From: Rubrivivax gelatinosus
Lineage (GTDB): Bacteria > Pseudomonadota > Gammaproteobacteria > Burkholderiales > Burkholderiaceae_C
DNA length: 64,000 nucleotides
Assembly (NCBI RefSeq): GCF_004340905.1
Contig: NZ_SLXD01000003.1
Span: forward strand, 310,001-374,000
Direction of reading: 5' to 3'
The position numbers and the translations under genes are program-made. The notes under the pieces are model-generated. The model worked only from the letters and a program-made list of their open reading frames with translations. It had not been told where the DNA came from and did no database searches. Numbering within the stretch: position 1 is the stretch's first letter; each line of letters opens with the position of its first letter. Below, piece after piece: positions 34,822-42,650 of the stretch.

Positions 34822-36087
34822 ATGAACGATGCATCGCCCACAGTGGAGCAAGCCTCCGATCGCGTGGCGCCTCAGATCGGCATGCCGCAGTCCGGCTGGG
34901 GCCTCAAGGCCATGCTGGCCGCGCTGATGGCGCTGACCTCGCTGTCCACCGACATCTACCTGCCCGCGATGCCGACGATGCAGCGCGAGCTGCATGGTGA
35001 CGCGGAGCTGACCATCACCGGCTTCCTGATCGGTTTCGCGCTGGCGCAGCTGGTCTGGGGGCCGGTGAGCGACCGCATCGGGCGCAAGCGGCCGCTGCTG
35101 ATCGGGCTGGCGCTGTTCGTCGTCGGTTCGATCGGATGCGCGCTGTCGCAGTCGATCGCTGCGGTGGTCTTCTGGCGCGTGTTCCAGGCCTTCGGCGCGT
35201 GCACCGGTCCGATGCTGGCCCGGGCGATGGTGCGCGACCTGTACGAGCGACGGCAGGCCGCCGAGACACTGTCCACGCTGACCATCGTGATGGCTCTGGC
35301 GCCCATCGGCGGGCCGCTGCTCGGCGGGCAGATCCTGCGGCTGGGCGACTGGCACGACGTCTTCTGGCTGCTGGCCGTCGTCGGCAGCCTGATGCTGTGG
35401 ACCTTGCGCCGTCTGCCGGAGACCCACACCCCGTCGCGCCGTGCGACGACGCCGGCCCGGACCGCGCTTTCCGACTACCGCACGCTGCTGGCCCACGGCC
35501 CGTTCATGCGCAACACGCTGTGCGTGGCCTTCTTCTACGTGGGCGCCTACGCCTTCATCGCCGGCTCGCCGCGTGTGTACATCGAGCACTTCCATATCGA
35601 TGCCCAGCACTACGGCTGGCTGTTCGGCGTGAACATCGTCGGTGTCATGGCGCTGAGCGCCGTCAACCGGCGCCTGGTGCGCCGCTTCAGCCTCGGCGCC
35701 TTGCTGCGCGTGTCCACCGGCATCGCGGCCGCGGCGATGCTGGCCGGGCTCGGGCTGGGCCTCGGCGGCGACGGCGGCCTGCTCGCGGTCGCGGCGCCGG
35801 TCTTCGTCTTCTTCACGATGAACGGCATCATCGCAGCCAGCGCCACCGCCGCGGCGCTGGACGGCGTGCCGCGGCTGGCGGGTTCGGCCGCGGCCTTGAT
35901 CGGCGCTCTGCAGTACGGCAGCGGAATCGTCTCGTCGCTGCTGCTGGCCGCGCTGGCCGACGGCTCGCCACGGGCGATGGTCGGCGTGATGACCGTCTTC
36001 GCGCTGGCCGCCGCCGCCATGGCCTTCATGTCCCGCGAAGACCGCAGCACCGCACCGTCGGCGCGGCTCGACGCGCCGCGACCGTGA
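34822..36087 (+). CDS. Bcr/CflA-type MFS drug efflux transporter
   Basis: A 421-residue, 12-helix exporter. The N-terminal block ALTSLSTDIYLPAMPTMQREL is diagnostic for the Bcr/CflA family, and LVWGPVSDRIGRKRPLLIGLALF is the MFS loop-2 motif. GACTGPMLARAMVRDLYER matches helix 4-5 of the family. Members export bicyclomycin, sulfonamides, chloramphenicol or L-cysteine. The ATG at 34822 is chosen over an in-frame ATG at 34759, which would add an atypical 21 residues. It stands alone after the LysR gene, so the regulator is not obvious. Confidence 0.9.
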   Translation: MNDASPTVEQASDRVAPQIGMPQSGWGLKAMLAALMALTSLSTDIYLPAMPTMQRELHGDAELTITGFLIGFALAQLVWGPVSDRIGRKRPLLIGLALFVVGSIGCALSQSIAAVVFWRVFQAFGACTGPMLARAMVRDLYERRQAAETLSTLTIVMALAPIGGPLLGGQILRLGDWHDVFWLLAVVGSLMLWTLRRLPETHTPSRRATTPARTALSDYRTLLAHGPFMRNTLCVAFFYVGAYAFIAGSPRVYIEHFHIDAQHYGWLFGVNIVGVMALSAVNRRLVRRFSLGALLRVSTGIAAAAMLAGLGLGLGGDGGLLAVAAPVFVFFTMNGIIAASATAAALDGVPRLAGSAAALIGALQYGSGIVSSLLLAALADGSPRAMVGVMTVFALAAAAMAFMSREDRSTAPSARLDAPRP

Positions 36088-36158
36088 TCTGTTCACGCCC
36101 CCGTGGTGTTGACGGCCATGCCACGGCGAGCGAGCGGCTTGACACCCGAAGGTATGAC

Positions 36159-36176
36159 GCTCATCATATGACGATC
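36159..36176. promoter_or_regulatory. Candidate TetR operator at its own start
   Basis: The 18-bp site with GCTCATCATATGACGATC resembles the more symmetric site at 36800-36818 (GCTCATAAATATGATGAGC). It covers the proposed TetR start codon, so autorepression by blocking transcription is expected. Confidence 0.45.
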
Positions 36177-36764
36177 ATCATGCCAAGCATCCCCAGCCGC
36201 AAACAAGTCAGCCACGAGCGCATCGTCGATGTCGCTTCGCGTGCCATTCGTCGTGCGGGCGTACGAGGGGTGGGCGTCGCGGACATGATGAAGGCTGCGG
36301 GCCTGACGCACGGCGGCTTCTACGCGCACTTCGAGTCGCGAGACGCACTGGTGGCCGAGGCCCTGCAGCGGGCGTGGCGAGACAGCTCCACGGTGCTCGA
36401 GGACGCGGTCGGGAGCCGCGTGTCGCGTGGCGAGAGCCGGTTCAGCGCGTTGGTGCACACGTATCTGCGCGACAGCCATCTCGAGCACGTCGAGGACGGC
36501 TGTCTCGTGGCGGCTCTCGCTTCGGAGATGCACCGGCTGGAACCTCCTGTTCGCGACGAAGCCCGCCGCGGAGTCGCCGCGCTGGTGGATCTGGTCGGCT
36601 CGGCCCTGCCAGGCGACAACCGCGCGCAGGCCGAGTGCGTCGCCGCGGCGCTGGTGGGTGCGTTGCAGCTGGCGCGCGTGCTCGGCGGCAAGGCGGGCCG
36701 CGATGCCCTGGCGCGCGCTCGCGAGCAGATCGTCGCGACCTTCGAACCCGTTTCCCCCCGCTGA
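36168..36764 (+). CDS. TetR family regulator controlling the SDR gene
   Basis: A 198-residue TetR protein; HTH about 18-63: IVDVASRAIRRAGVRGVGVADMMKAAGLTHGGFYAHFESRDALV. LTHGGFYAHF is typical of the NemR/AcuR-like branch that senses electrophiles. A second in-frame ATG at 36180 gives four fewer residues; GAAGG at 36149-36153 favours the first weakly. A similar operator lies over its start and another ahead of the SDR at 36839, so it likely represses both. The frame is open far upstream inside the MFS gene, which is a shadow. Confidence 0.88.
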   Translation: MTIIMPSIPSRKQVSHERIVDVASRAIRRAGVRGVGVADMMKAAGLTHGGFYAHFESRDALVAEALQRAWRDSSTVLEDAVGSRVSRGESRFSALVHTYLRDSHLEHVEDGCLVAALASEMHRLEPPVRDEARRGVAALVDLVGSALPGDNRAQAECVAAALVGALQLARVLGGKAGRDALARAREQIVATFEPVSPR

Positions 36765-36799
36765 GGCCGTCGACCGGTGATGTCGCGGCCTCGTCTTTT

Positions 36800-36818
36800 G
36801 CTCATAAATATGATGAGC
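36800..36818. promoter_or_regulatory. Palindromic operator ahead of the SDR gene
   Basis: GCTCAT (36800-36805) and ATGAGC (36813-36818) are exact inverted arms around AAATATG. The site is 20 bp ahead of the SDR start and shares GCTCAT..ATATGA with the site at 36159, pointing to the TetR protein encoded between the two. Confidence 0.55.
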
Positions 36819-36838
36819 GTAATATTTTGGAGATTCTC

Positions 36839-37540
36839 ATGAAGATCGCCGGATCCACCGTCCTCGTCACCGGAGCCAATCGCGGCATCGGACTGGCATT
36901 CACGAAGGCTTTTCTCGCCCGGGGCGCCCGAAAGGTGTACGCGGGCGCACGTGATCCGTCCAGCGTGACGCTGGACGGCGTCGTGCCGCTCAAGCTCGAC
37001 GTGACCTCGCCCGAGGATGTCGAAGCCGCAGCCCGCGAGGCGGGCGACGTGACCATCGTCGTCAACAACGCGGGCATCGCGGCCACCGGCAATCTTCTGG
37101 ACCCGAACGCGGAGTCTTCTCTTCGCAGTCACCTGGAGACCAACGTCTTCGGGGTGCTGCGCGTGAGCCAGGCGTTCGCGCCGGTGCTGGCACGCCATGG
37201 CGGCGGCGGCTTGCTGAACGTGGCCTCGATCGGCAGCTGGTTCACGACTCCGATGCTGGCCAACTATGCGGTCTCCAAAGCCGCCGTCTGGAGCCTGAGC
37301 AACGGGCTGCGCCACGACCTCCGCGCGCAAGGCACGCAGGTGATGACGCTGCACATGGCCTTCGTCGACACCGACCTCACCCGAGGCATCGACGCGCCGA
37401 AGTCCACCCCCGAGGAGATCGTGGCGTACGCCCTCGACCAGTTCGAGGCGGGCGCCGAGGAAGCGCTCGCCGACGATCTGACGCGGCAGGTTCATCGTGG
37501 TCTTTCCGCGGTGCCCGCCGTGTACCTGACGGCGCGCTGA
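36839..37540 (+). CDS. Short-chain dehydrogenase/reductase (TetR-regulated)
   Basis: A 233-residue classical SDR. VLVTGANRGIGLAFTKAF is the TGxxxGIG cofactor motif, KLDVTSPEDV the adenine-binding Asp region, VVNNAGIA the NNAG motif and YAVSKAAVWSLSNGLR the YxxxK catalytic block. NVASIGSWF holds the active Ser. GGAG lies close ahead of the ATG at 36839. It lies 74 bp after its probable TetR repressor, with a palindromic operator in the gap. A thioesterase-like gene follows. The substrate is unknown. Confidence 0.92.
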   Translation: MKIAGSTVLVTGANRGIGLAFTKAFLARGARKVYAGARDPSSVTLDGVVPLKLDVTSPEDVEAAAREAGDVTIVVNNAGIAATGNLLDPNAESSLRSHLETNVFGVLRVSQAFAPVLARHGGGGLLNVASIGSWFTTPMLANYAVSKAAVWSLSNGLRHDLRAQGTQVMTLHMAFVDTDLTRGIDAPKSTPEEIVAYALDQFEAGAEEALADDLTRQVHRGLSAVPAVYLTAR

Positions 37541-37608
37541 GCGGCGCAGGTGGCGTCTCATCACGTCGACGGCCGCGGCTGCCGCCCTCATCCCCAAGGA
37601 GAAGCGAG

Positions 37609-38145
37609 ATGGAACACGTGATCGCGGAGTGGGAATCACAGGAGCGGGCCGTGCGCGCCCGGTTGCGGCCCGCGGGGGCGCCGCCGCCGACGATGTCGCT
37701 CGCGGCGCTGTCCGGCCTGCAGGTTCTGGAGGCCATCTTCGCCGGTGACTGGCCCCCGCCGGCGATGGGGGACACGCTCGACTTCCTGCCGATCCGTGTC
37801 GAGCCGGGCCTGGCCGTCTTCCAGGGGCGCCCGTCACCGCGGCACTACAACCCGATGGGCACGGTGCACGGCGGCTGGTTCGCCACCCTGCTGGACTCGG
37901 CCGTCGGGTGCGCCGTGCACTCGACGCTGCCGGCTGGCTCGGCCTACACGACGCTGGAGATCAAGGTCAACATCGTCCGCCCGCTGACCGACGCGGTGCC
38001 CCTGGTGCGTGCCGAGGGCAAGGTCGTTCACACGGGGCGCCAGGTCGGCACGGCCGAAGGGCGCATCGTCGGGCCCGATGGCAAGCTCTACGCGCATGCC
38101 ACCACGACCTGCCTGATCTTCGAGAGTTCGCCGCGTGCGCGCTGA
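37609..38145 (+). CDS. PaaI-family hotdog thioesterase
   Basis: A 178-residue hotdog-fold protein. HYNPMGTVHGGWFATLLDSAVGCAVHSTLP is the PaaI/YigI signature, with the general-base Asp in LLDSAVG. TTLEIKVNIVRPL and GRIVGPDGKLYAHATTTCLIF complete the fold. Such enzymes hydrolyse acyl-CoA. AGGAG precedes the ATG at 37609. It lies 68 bp after the SDR gene and is probably in the same transcript, so the pair may process an aromatic or branched acyl compound. Export signals are absent. Confidence 0.9.
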   Translation: MEHVIAEWESQERAVRARLRPAGAPPPTMSLAALSGLQVLEAIFAGDWPPPAMGDTLDFLPIRVEPGLAVFQGRPSPRHYNPMGTVHGGWFATLLDSAVGCAVHSTLPAGSAYTTLEIKVNIVRPLTDAVPLVRAEGKVVHTGRQVGTAEGRIVGPDGKLYAHATTTCLIFESSPRAR

Positions 38146-38281
38146 CACGGCGGGGGTGTGGCCCGCCACATGATTCCACCGCCGCGGTGTCCGTCTGTCT
38201 GTGGCGCGGTCCTATTTCGCGCCTGCGCAATGTGCTTGAGGAGCGCGACCCGGTCACGACGGCCGGGTCGAGGCGCCCGCA

Positions 38282-38480
38282 GGCTGCTAACGCGGGTCCG
38301 GTCTTCCCAGGGAGCAAGCCGGCTCTTCGGGACGGCTGTGGATAGCAGAACCCCGCGCTAAGCTGTTGATTCGTAAGGATATCCTCGCTGCCTTGGGAGC
38401 AGTGGGTCGCACGTTCGAATCGTGTCACCCCGACCAACTGACTTCTTGTGGCCCAAGGACTTTTTGGCCTGCGGCCGGTG
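38282..38480. repeat. About 200-bp repeat unit, copy 2 (contains tRNA-Pro fragment)
   Basis: It aligns with 18610-18808. CTGCTAAC at 38284-38291 can pair with GATAGCAG at 38341-38348 (one mismatch). CGCGCTAAGC, GTTGATTC, the tRNA fragment, CTTGTGGCCCAAGGACTT and CTGCGGCCGGTG are shared. Conservation on both sides of the tRNA part shows that the repeat is larger than a simple attachment core. Confidence 0.7.
38393..38436 (+). repeat. tRNA-Pro 3' fragment, exact copy (att-like)
   Basis: All 44 nt from TTGGGAGC to the final CCA are identical to 2041-2084 of the intact tRNA-Pro. The 5' half is absent. As a perfect direct repeat 36 kb from the tRNA gene, it is the best candidate for the right attachment site of inserted DNA. 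Confidence 0.88.
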
Positions 38481-38759
38481 GCTCGAAATGAGGCGGTTTG
38501 CCAACCGACTCCCGGTTTGCCAACGGCTCAGGCCGTCGGGCTCGTCTTGCGGGCCGACTTGCGCCGCACGTCGTCGGCCGTCTGGAACTCCGTCGAGTGC
38601 GCACCCATCGCGTTCGCGGCCCGTGTTCCCCCGCGATCTTCCGTGTCCGTCAGGGTGTGCGCTACGGTGGCGTTCGCTTCGCGTTGCGCGCGACGCTGGA
38701 TGCAAACGTATCGCGCTTGCCGCATCGGCGTCCAGGGGCCTCTCCGGCTCGCCGCCGGC

Positions 38760-39032
38760 CTACTTCAGGTAGGACCTCAGGGCGCCCAGCACCCCTTCGA
38801 CGTCCTCGCGCCGCGTGCTGGCGTCCGAGTCGGCTCCGAGGTGCTCGCGGATGTGCCCCTCCAGCACCTCGGACATCAGCCCGCTGACGGCACCGCGCAC
38901 CGCGGCGATCTGGTGCAGCACGGCCAGGCACTCGCTCTCGCCCTCCAGCGCGCGCTCCAGCGCCTCCACCTGGCCCTTGATGCGGCGCACTCGTGCCAGC
39001 AGCGGTTTCTTCGTCGCGATCGTATGGGCCAT
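38760..39032 (-). CDS. dmeR: RcnR/CsoR-family Ni/Co-sensing repressor
   Basis: A 90-residue protein of the RcnR/FrmR branch: RVRRIKGQVEALERALEGESEC, then AAVRGAVSGLMSEVLEGHI. The RcnR nickel/cobalt ligand set is present at the same numbers: His3, Cys35, His60 and His64. FrmR-type formaldehyde sensors lack His3 and His64, so metal sensing is favoured. It is divergent from a CDF exporter with a perfect palindrome between, the DmeR-DmeF arrangement. It should release DNA when Ni(II) or Co(II) binds. Confidence 0.88.
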   Translation of the reverse strand: MAHTIATKKPLLARVRRIKGQVEALERALEGESECLAVLHQIAAVRGAVSGLMSEVLEGHIREHLGADSDASTRREDVEGVLGALRSYLK

Positions 39033-39061
39033 GGCTTCTTGTCGAAGGTCGTGCAAAATAG

Positions 39062-39080
39062 GATACCACCCTATGGTATC
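39062..39080. promoter_or_regulatory. DmeR operator (perfect inverted repeat)
   Basis: GATACCA (39062-39068) and TGGTATC (39074-39080) are exact inverted arms around CCCTA. The ATAC-C-tract-GTAT layout is that of RcnR/FrmR operators. It lies 29 bp from dmeR and 10 bp ahead of the DmeF start, between the divergent genes. Confidence 0.75.
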
Positions 39081-39090
39081 TGGAGCGGAC

Positions 39091-40047
39091 ATGCAGGCGC
39101 CCGACCTCGCGAAGTGGCAACACGCGCACGCCTTCGACGACGGCAACAGCCGGGCCGAGCGCGGCACGCGCCTGGTGATGTGGGTGACCGCCGTGACGAT
39201 GGTGGCCCAGATCGCCGCCGGCTGGTTCTTCAACTCGATGGCGCTGCTGGCCGACGGCCTGCACATGAGCAGCCACACGGTGGCGATCGGGCTCAGCGCC
39301 TTCGCCTACGCCGCGGCGCGTCGCCATGCACGCGACCCCCGCTTCGCGTTCGGCACCTGGAAGATCGAGGTGCTCGGCGGCTTCGCGAGCGCGGTCTTCC
39401 TGCTGTGCGTGGTCGCGTTGATGCTGTTCGGGTCGCTGGAGCGCCTGTGGCAGCCCGCCGAGATCCACTACCGCGAGGCGATGCTGGTCGCCTCGCTCGG
39501 CCTCGTCGTCAATCTGGTGTCGGCCTTCATCCTCGGGCACGCGCAGGACCACGCCGGGGCCCATGCGCACGGGTATTCTCATCCGGGCCACGCCCACGCC
39601 CACGAGGACCTGAACCTGCGCTCGGCCTACCTGCACGTGCTCGCCGATGCGGCCACCTCGGTGCTGGCGATCGTCGCGCTGGCCGGCGGCTGGCTGTTCG
39701 GCTGGGCCTGGCTCGATCCGGCGATGGGCATCGTCGGCGCCGTCGTCGTCGCGGTCTGGGCCCGGGGGCTGATCGCCGATACCGCCAAGGTGCTGCTCGA
39801 CCGCGAGATGGACCACCCGGTGGTCGACGAGATCCGCGAGGTGCTCACGCAACACGGGCCGGCCGGCACGACGCGGATCGCCGACCTGCACGTCTGGCGC
39901 GTGGGCCGCGGCGCCTATGCCTGCGCGATGACGCTGGTGACCCGGGAGGCCGGGCTGGACGCCGACGAGGTGCGGCGCTGGCTCTCGGTGCACGAGGAGA
40001 TCGTGCACTCGACGATCGAGATCCACCACACCCCGCCCGCGCCGTAG
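39091..40047 (+). CDS. dmeF: Cation diffusion facilitator, Co/Ni exporter
   Basis: A 318-residue CDF protein with six helices. Helix 2 carries ADGLHMSSHTVAIGL, the DmeF-type motif in which the usual second Asp is His. Helix 5 has LHVLADAATSVLAIVAL (HxxxD). Between helices 4 and 5 is the His-rich loop HAQDHAGAHAHGYSHPGHAHAH, a metal-gathering segment. The C-terminal domain (about 235-315) is the ferredoxin-like CDF tail. GGAG precedes the ATG at 39091; an upstream in-frame ATG at 39073 overlaps the operator. It exports Co(II)/Ni(II) from the cytoplasm. Confidence 0.9.
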   Translation: MQAPDLAKWQHAHAFDDGNSRAERGTRLVMWVTAVTMVAQIAAGWFFNSMALLADGLHMSSHTVAIGLSAFAYAAARRHARDPRFAFGTWKIEVLGGFASAVFLLCVVALMLFGSLERLWQPAEIHYREAMLVASLGLVVNLVSAFILGHAQDHAGAHAHGYSHPGHAHAHEDLNLRSAYLHVLADAATSVLAIVALAGGWLFGWAWLDPAMGIVGAVVVAVWARGLIADTAKVLLDREMDHPVVDEIREVLTQHGPAGTTRIADLHVWRVGRGAYACAMTLVTREAGLDADEVRRWLSVHEEIVHSTIEIHHTPPAP

Positions 40048-40156
40048 CGGCGCCTGCCGCGTGCCGGATGTCTGGCCCGCGTCAACTCGTGCCCGCTGCC
40101 GGGCCGCAAGAATCGGGGCTCGATCTCCGTGCCGGCATTACCCGGCAGCGGGCCCG

Positions 40157-40366
40157 ATGATCTCCGAATCCCCTGAGCATCCCACCCTCTACCGCGTCGT
40201 CGAAGTCCGGCGCGGCGCGGATGGCCGCCTGGAGAAGGTGTTCGCCGCCTACCACCCCGATCTCCAGCGCGTGCGCCGGCACGCCGACTTCGTGCTGCGC
40301 GCCACCTCGGCCAACCGGGTCTACATCACCGACCACGCCGGGCGCGTCATCGACCGCCTGCTGTAG
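40157..40366 (+). CDS. Small hypothetical protein
   Basis: A 69-residue frame starting at the ATG at 40157: MISESPEHPTLYRVVEVRR and AAYHPDLQRVRRHADFVLRATSANRVYITDHAGRVIDRLL. The codon pattern and regular alternation of hydrophobic and charged residues look coding, and it is not antisense to a gene. I do not recognise the family. It lies between dmeF and the convergent debranching-enzyme gene. Confidence 0.5.
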   Translation: MISESPEHPTLYRVVEVRRGADGRLEKVFAAYHPDLQRVRRHADFVLRATSANRVYITDHAGRVIDRLL

Positions 40367-40481
40367 CCGGGGCGCCGTCGGCCCGCCCGACGCTGCGGCA
40401 GCGGCCGTGGCTGCCACCCGGGCGGCGCGACGGCGCCAGGCCATGCCCGCGGCGCCGCGGTGTCGAACGCCTGGCGCGCGG

Positions 40482-42650
40482 TCAGACCGCGACACGCACT
40501 TCCAGCGGCCCGTCCTGGCGCCGGATCTGCACGCCGACGTCGCGGTCGTGGCGGCGCAGCAGCAGGTCGACGCTGGCCTCGCCGATGCGCAGGTCGTCGA
40601 GTGCCAGCCAGTCGACGAAGGCCGGCAGGCGCGGCGAGCGCAGCGTCAGCAGCCTTGCCGGGGCGTCGATCTCCAGGCCGAGCTGCGCCTGCAGCATGCC
40701 GAACAGCGCCGCCGCCGACCAGGCCTGCGGCGCGCAGGCCACCGGGTACAGCGTCGGCCCTTCGCCGTCGCGGCGGTGGAAGCCGCAGAACAGCTCGGGC
40801 ATGCGGTGCTGGGCGAAGTGCAGCGTGGCCTCGAACAGCCCTTCCATCACGCGCGCGGCAGCGTCGGTGTGGCCGTAGCGCGCCAGGCCCATCGCGATCA
40901 GCGCGTTGTCGTGCGGCCAGATCGAGCCGTTGTGATAGGACATCGGGTTGTAGCGCGCCTGGCCGGCGGCCACCGTGCGGATGCCCCAGCCGCTCCAGAA
41001 GTCGGGTTCGCCGAAGCGCCGCGCCATGCGCGCGGCGTGTTCGGGCGAGGCGATGCCGGTCCACATCGTGTGGCCGGCGTTGGAGGCGGCGACCCGGCAG
41101 GGCTGCTTGGCGCCATCCAGCGCGATCGCGTACAGGCCCAGCTCCTCGCACCAGAAGCGCTCCTGGAAGGCCAGGCGCAGCGCCTGCGCCTGGGCGCGCA
41201 GCCGCTCGGCCAGTGCCGGTTCGCCGAGCGCGGCGGCGAGTTCGGCGCCCTCGCGCCGCGCTTCGTAGACGTAGGCCTGCACCTCGCACAGCGCGATCGG
41301 CGCCTCGGCCAGGCGGCCGTCGGCGTGGAACACCGAGTCGTGCGAGTCCTTCCAGCCCTGCTGCGCCAGGCCGCGGCTGCTGCGCCGCGCGTACTCGACG
41401 AAACCGTCGCCGTCGCGGTCGCCCCAGCGCTCGATCCAGTCGAGCGCCGCGCGCACGTGGGGCCAGATCCGGCGCACGAAGCCGAGGTCGGCCGTGCGGC
41501 GCCAGTAGGCGCCGGCCAGCGCCACGAACAGCGGTGTCGCGTCGATGGTGCCGTAGTAGCGCTCGAACGGCACCTCGCGCGTGCGCGCCATCTCGCACTG
41601 GCGGGCCTCGTGCAGGATCTTGCCGGGCTCGGCGTCGCGTTCGTCGTCCTCGGCCACGGCCTGGGACGCCGCCAGGTACTCCAGCACGCCGCGCGCCAGC
41701 GCCGGATCGGCCCAGAGCATCTCGCGCGCGGTGATCAGCCCGTCGCGGCCGAAGGTCGTCGAGTACCACGGCACGCCGGCGTACGGATAGGGGCCGGTCG
41801 GCAGCTCGGTGGTCAGCATCGCGACGTCGGCGACCGAGCGCTCCAGCCAGCGCTCGACCAGCGGGTTGGAGCTGTGCACGCGGCAGGTGCTGCGTGCCTG
41901 CTGCTCGCGCGCCTGGGCGTTGGCGCGGAACGCGGCGTCGTAGCCGGGCGCGCGCAGCCGGGGTGCGCCGGCGACGTCGCAGCACACCGTGCAGTAGAGG
42001 TGCAGCTCGGCACCGGGCTCCAGGTGCAGCGTGTAGCGCGCCTCGCGTTCGCCCCAGGCGTCGGGCGAGGGCTGCAGCGTCACGCGCGTCGTGCGCTGCT
42101 GGCCGTCCAGCCCGTCGTAGGCGAACTCCAGCGTGTCGCCCTGGCGGCGTGGGGGCTGCGCCACGCCGCGCCGCGTGCGTGCCGTGCCGCGCACCTCGAA
42201 CAGGTCGCGGAAGTCGGCGTCGAACTGCAGCGCCAGCTCGATGTCGGCCGGCGCCAGGCCGTGGTGCGTGAAGCGCAGATGCTCCCAGCAGGCGTCGTCC
42301 CAGAGCAGCTTGGCGCGGAAGACGTGGACCTCGCCCTTGGGCACGCGCAGCTCGCCTGCGGTCAGCAGGTCGGGGTTCATCGCCTCGACGATCAGCAGGT
42401 TGTTGCGTTCCTTGACCGTGGCGCCCAGGAACATCGGCCGCAGACCGTCGACCAGCAGCTCGTGGCGCGACAAATAACGCGTGTCGCGGTGGTACAGGCC
42501 CTGCTCGCCCTCGCCCCAGGCGCGGATGTCGCCCAGGCGGTCGAACAGCGCGAAGCTGTCGTCGCTCTTGAGCACGTAGGGGTTGTTGTCGGCGCGCGCG
42601 GCCGCGACCGTGACGTACCACTGGTCGCCGATGCGGATCGGTGCGCTCAC
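40482..42650 (-). CDS. Amylo-alpha-1,6-glucosidase / glycogen-debranching-type protein
   Basis: A 722-residue protein. Residues about 25-220 form the GDE_N_bis beta-sandwich (YVLKSDDSFALFDRLGDIRAWGEGEQGLYHRDTRYLSRHELLVDG). Residues about 270-650 form a six-hairpin glycosidase domain with STTFGRDGLITAREML, DRDGDGFVEYARRSSRGLAQQGWKDSHDS and NPMSYHNGSIWPHDNALIA, where the acidic catalytic residues lie. The GTG start at 42650 is preceded by AGGAGG and overlaps the stop of the glycosyltransferase gene by 4 bp. The pair would act on an alpha-glucan or related polysaccharide. Substrate specificity is not resolved. Confidence 0.88.
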   Translation of the reverse strand: MSAPIRIGDQWYVTVAAARADNNPYVLKSDDSFALFDRLGDIRAWGEGEQGLYHRDTRYLSRHELLVDGLRPMFLGATVKERNNLLIVEAMNPDLLTAGELRVPKGEVHVFRAKLLWDDACWEHLRFTHHGLAPADIELALQFDADFRDLFEVRGTARTRRGVAQPPRRQGDTLEFAYDGLDGQQRTTRVTLQPSPDAWGEREARYTLHLEPGAELHLYCTVCCDVAGAPRLRAPGYDAAFRANAQAREQQARSTCRVHSSNPLVERWLERSVADVAMLTTELPTGPYPYAGVPWYSTTFGRDGLITAREMLWADPALARGVLEYLAASQAVAEDDERDAEPGKILHEARQCEMARTREVPFERYYGTIDATPLFVALAGAYWRRTADLGFVRRIWPHVRAALDWIERWGDRDGDGFVEYARRSSRGLAQQGWKDSHDSVFHADGRLAEAPIALCEVQAYVYEARREGAELAAALGEPALAERLRAQAQALRLAFQERFWCEELGLYAIALDGAKQPCRVAASNAGHTMWTGIASPEHAARMARRFGEPDFWSGWGIRTVAAGQARYNPMSYHNGSIWPHDNALIAMGLARYGHTDAAARVMEGLFEATLHFAQHRMPELFCGFHRRDGEGPTLYPVACAPQAWSAAALFGMLQAQLGLEIDAPARLLTLRSPRLPAFVDWLALDDLRIGEASVDLLLRRHDRDVGVQIRRQDGPLEVRVAV

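Larger units (their letters stand above)
38146..38759. other. Gene-free stretch containing the right-hand att-like repeat
   Basis: This 614-bp stretch holds the second copy of the 200-bp repeat unit (38282-38480) and the exact tRNA-Pro fragment. The rest has no open frame with recognisable motifs; a minus-strand frame at 38528-38725 (65 codons, basic C-terminus) has no match that I can name. It separates the accessory genes from the DmeRF locus. Confidence 0.6.
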
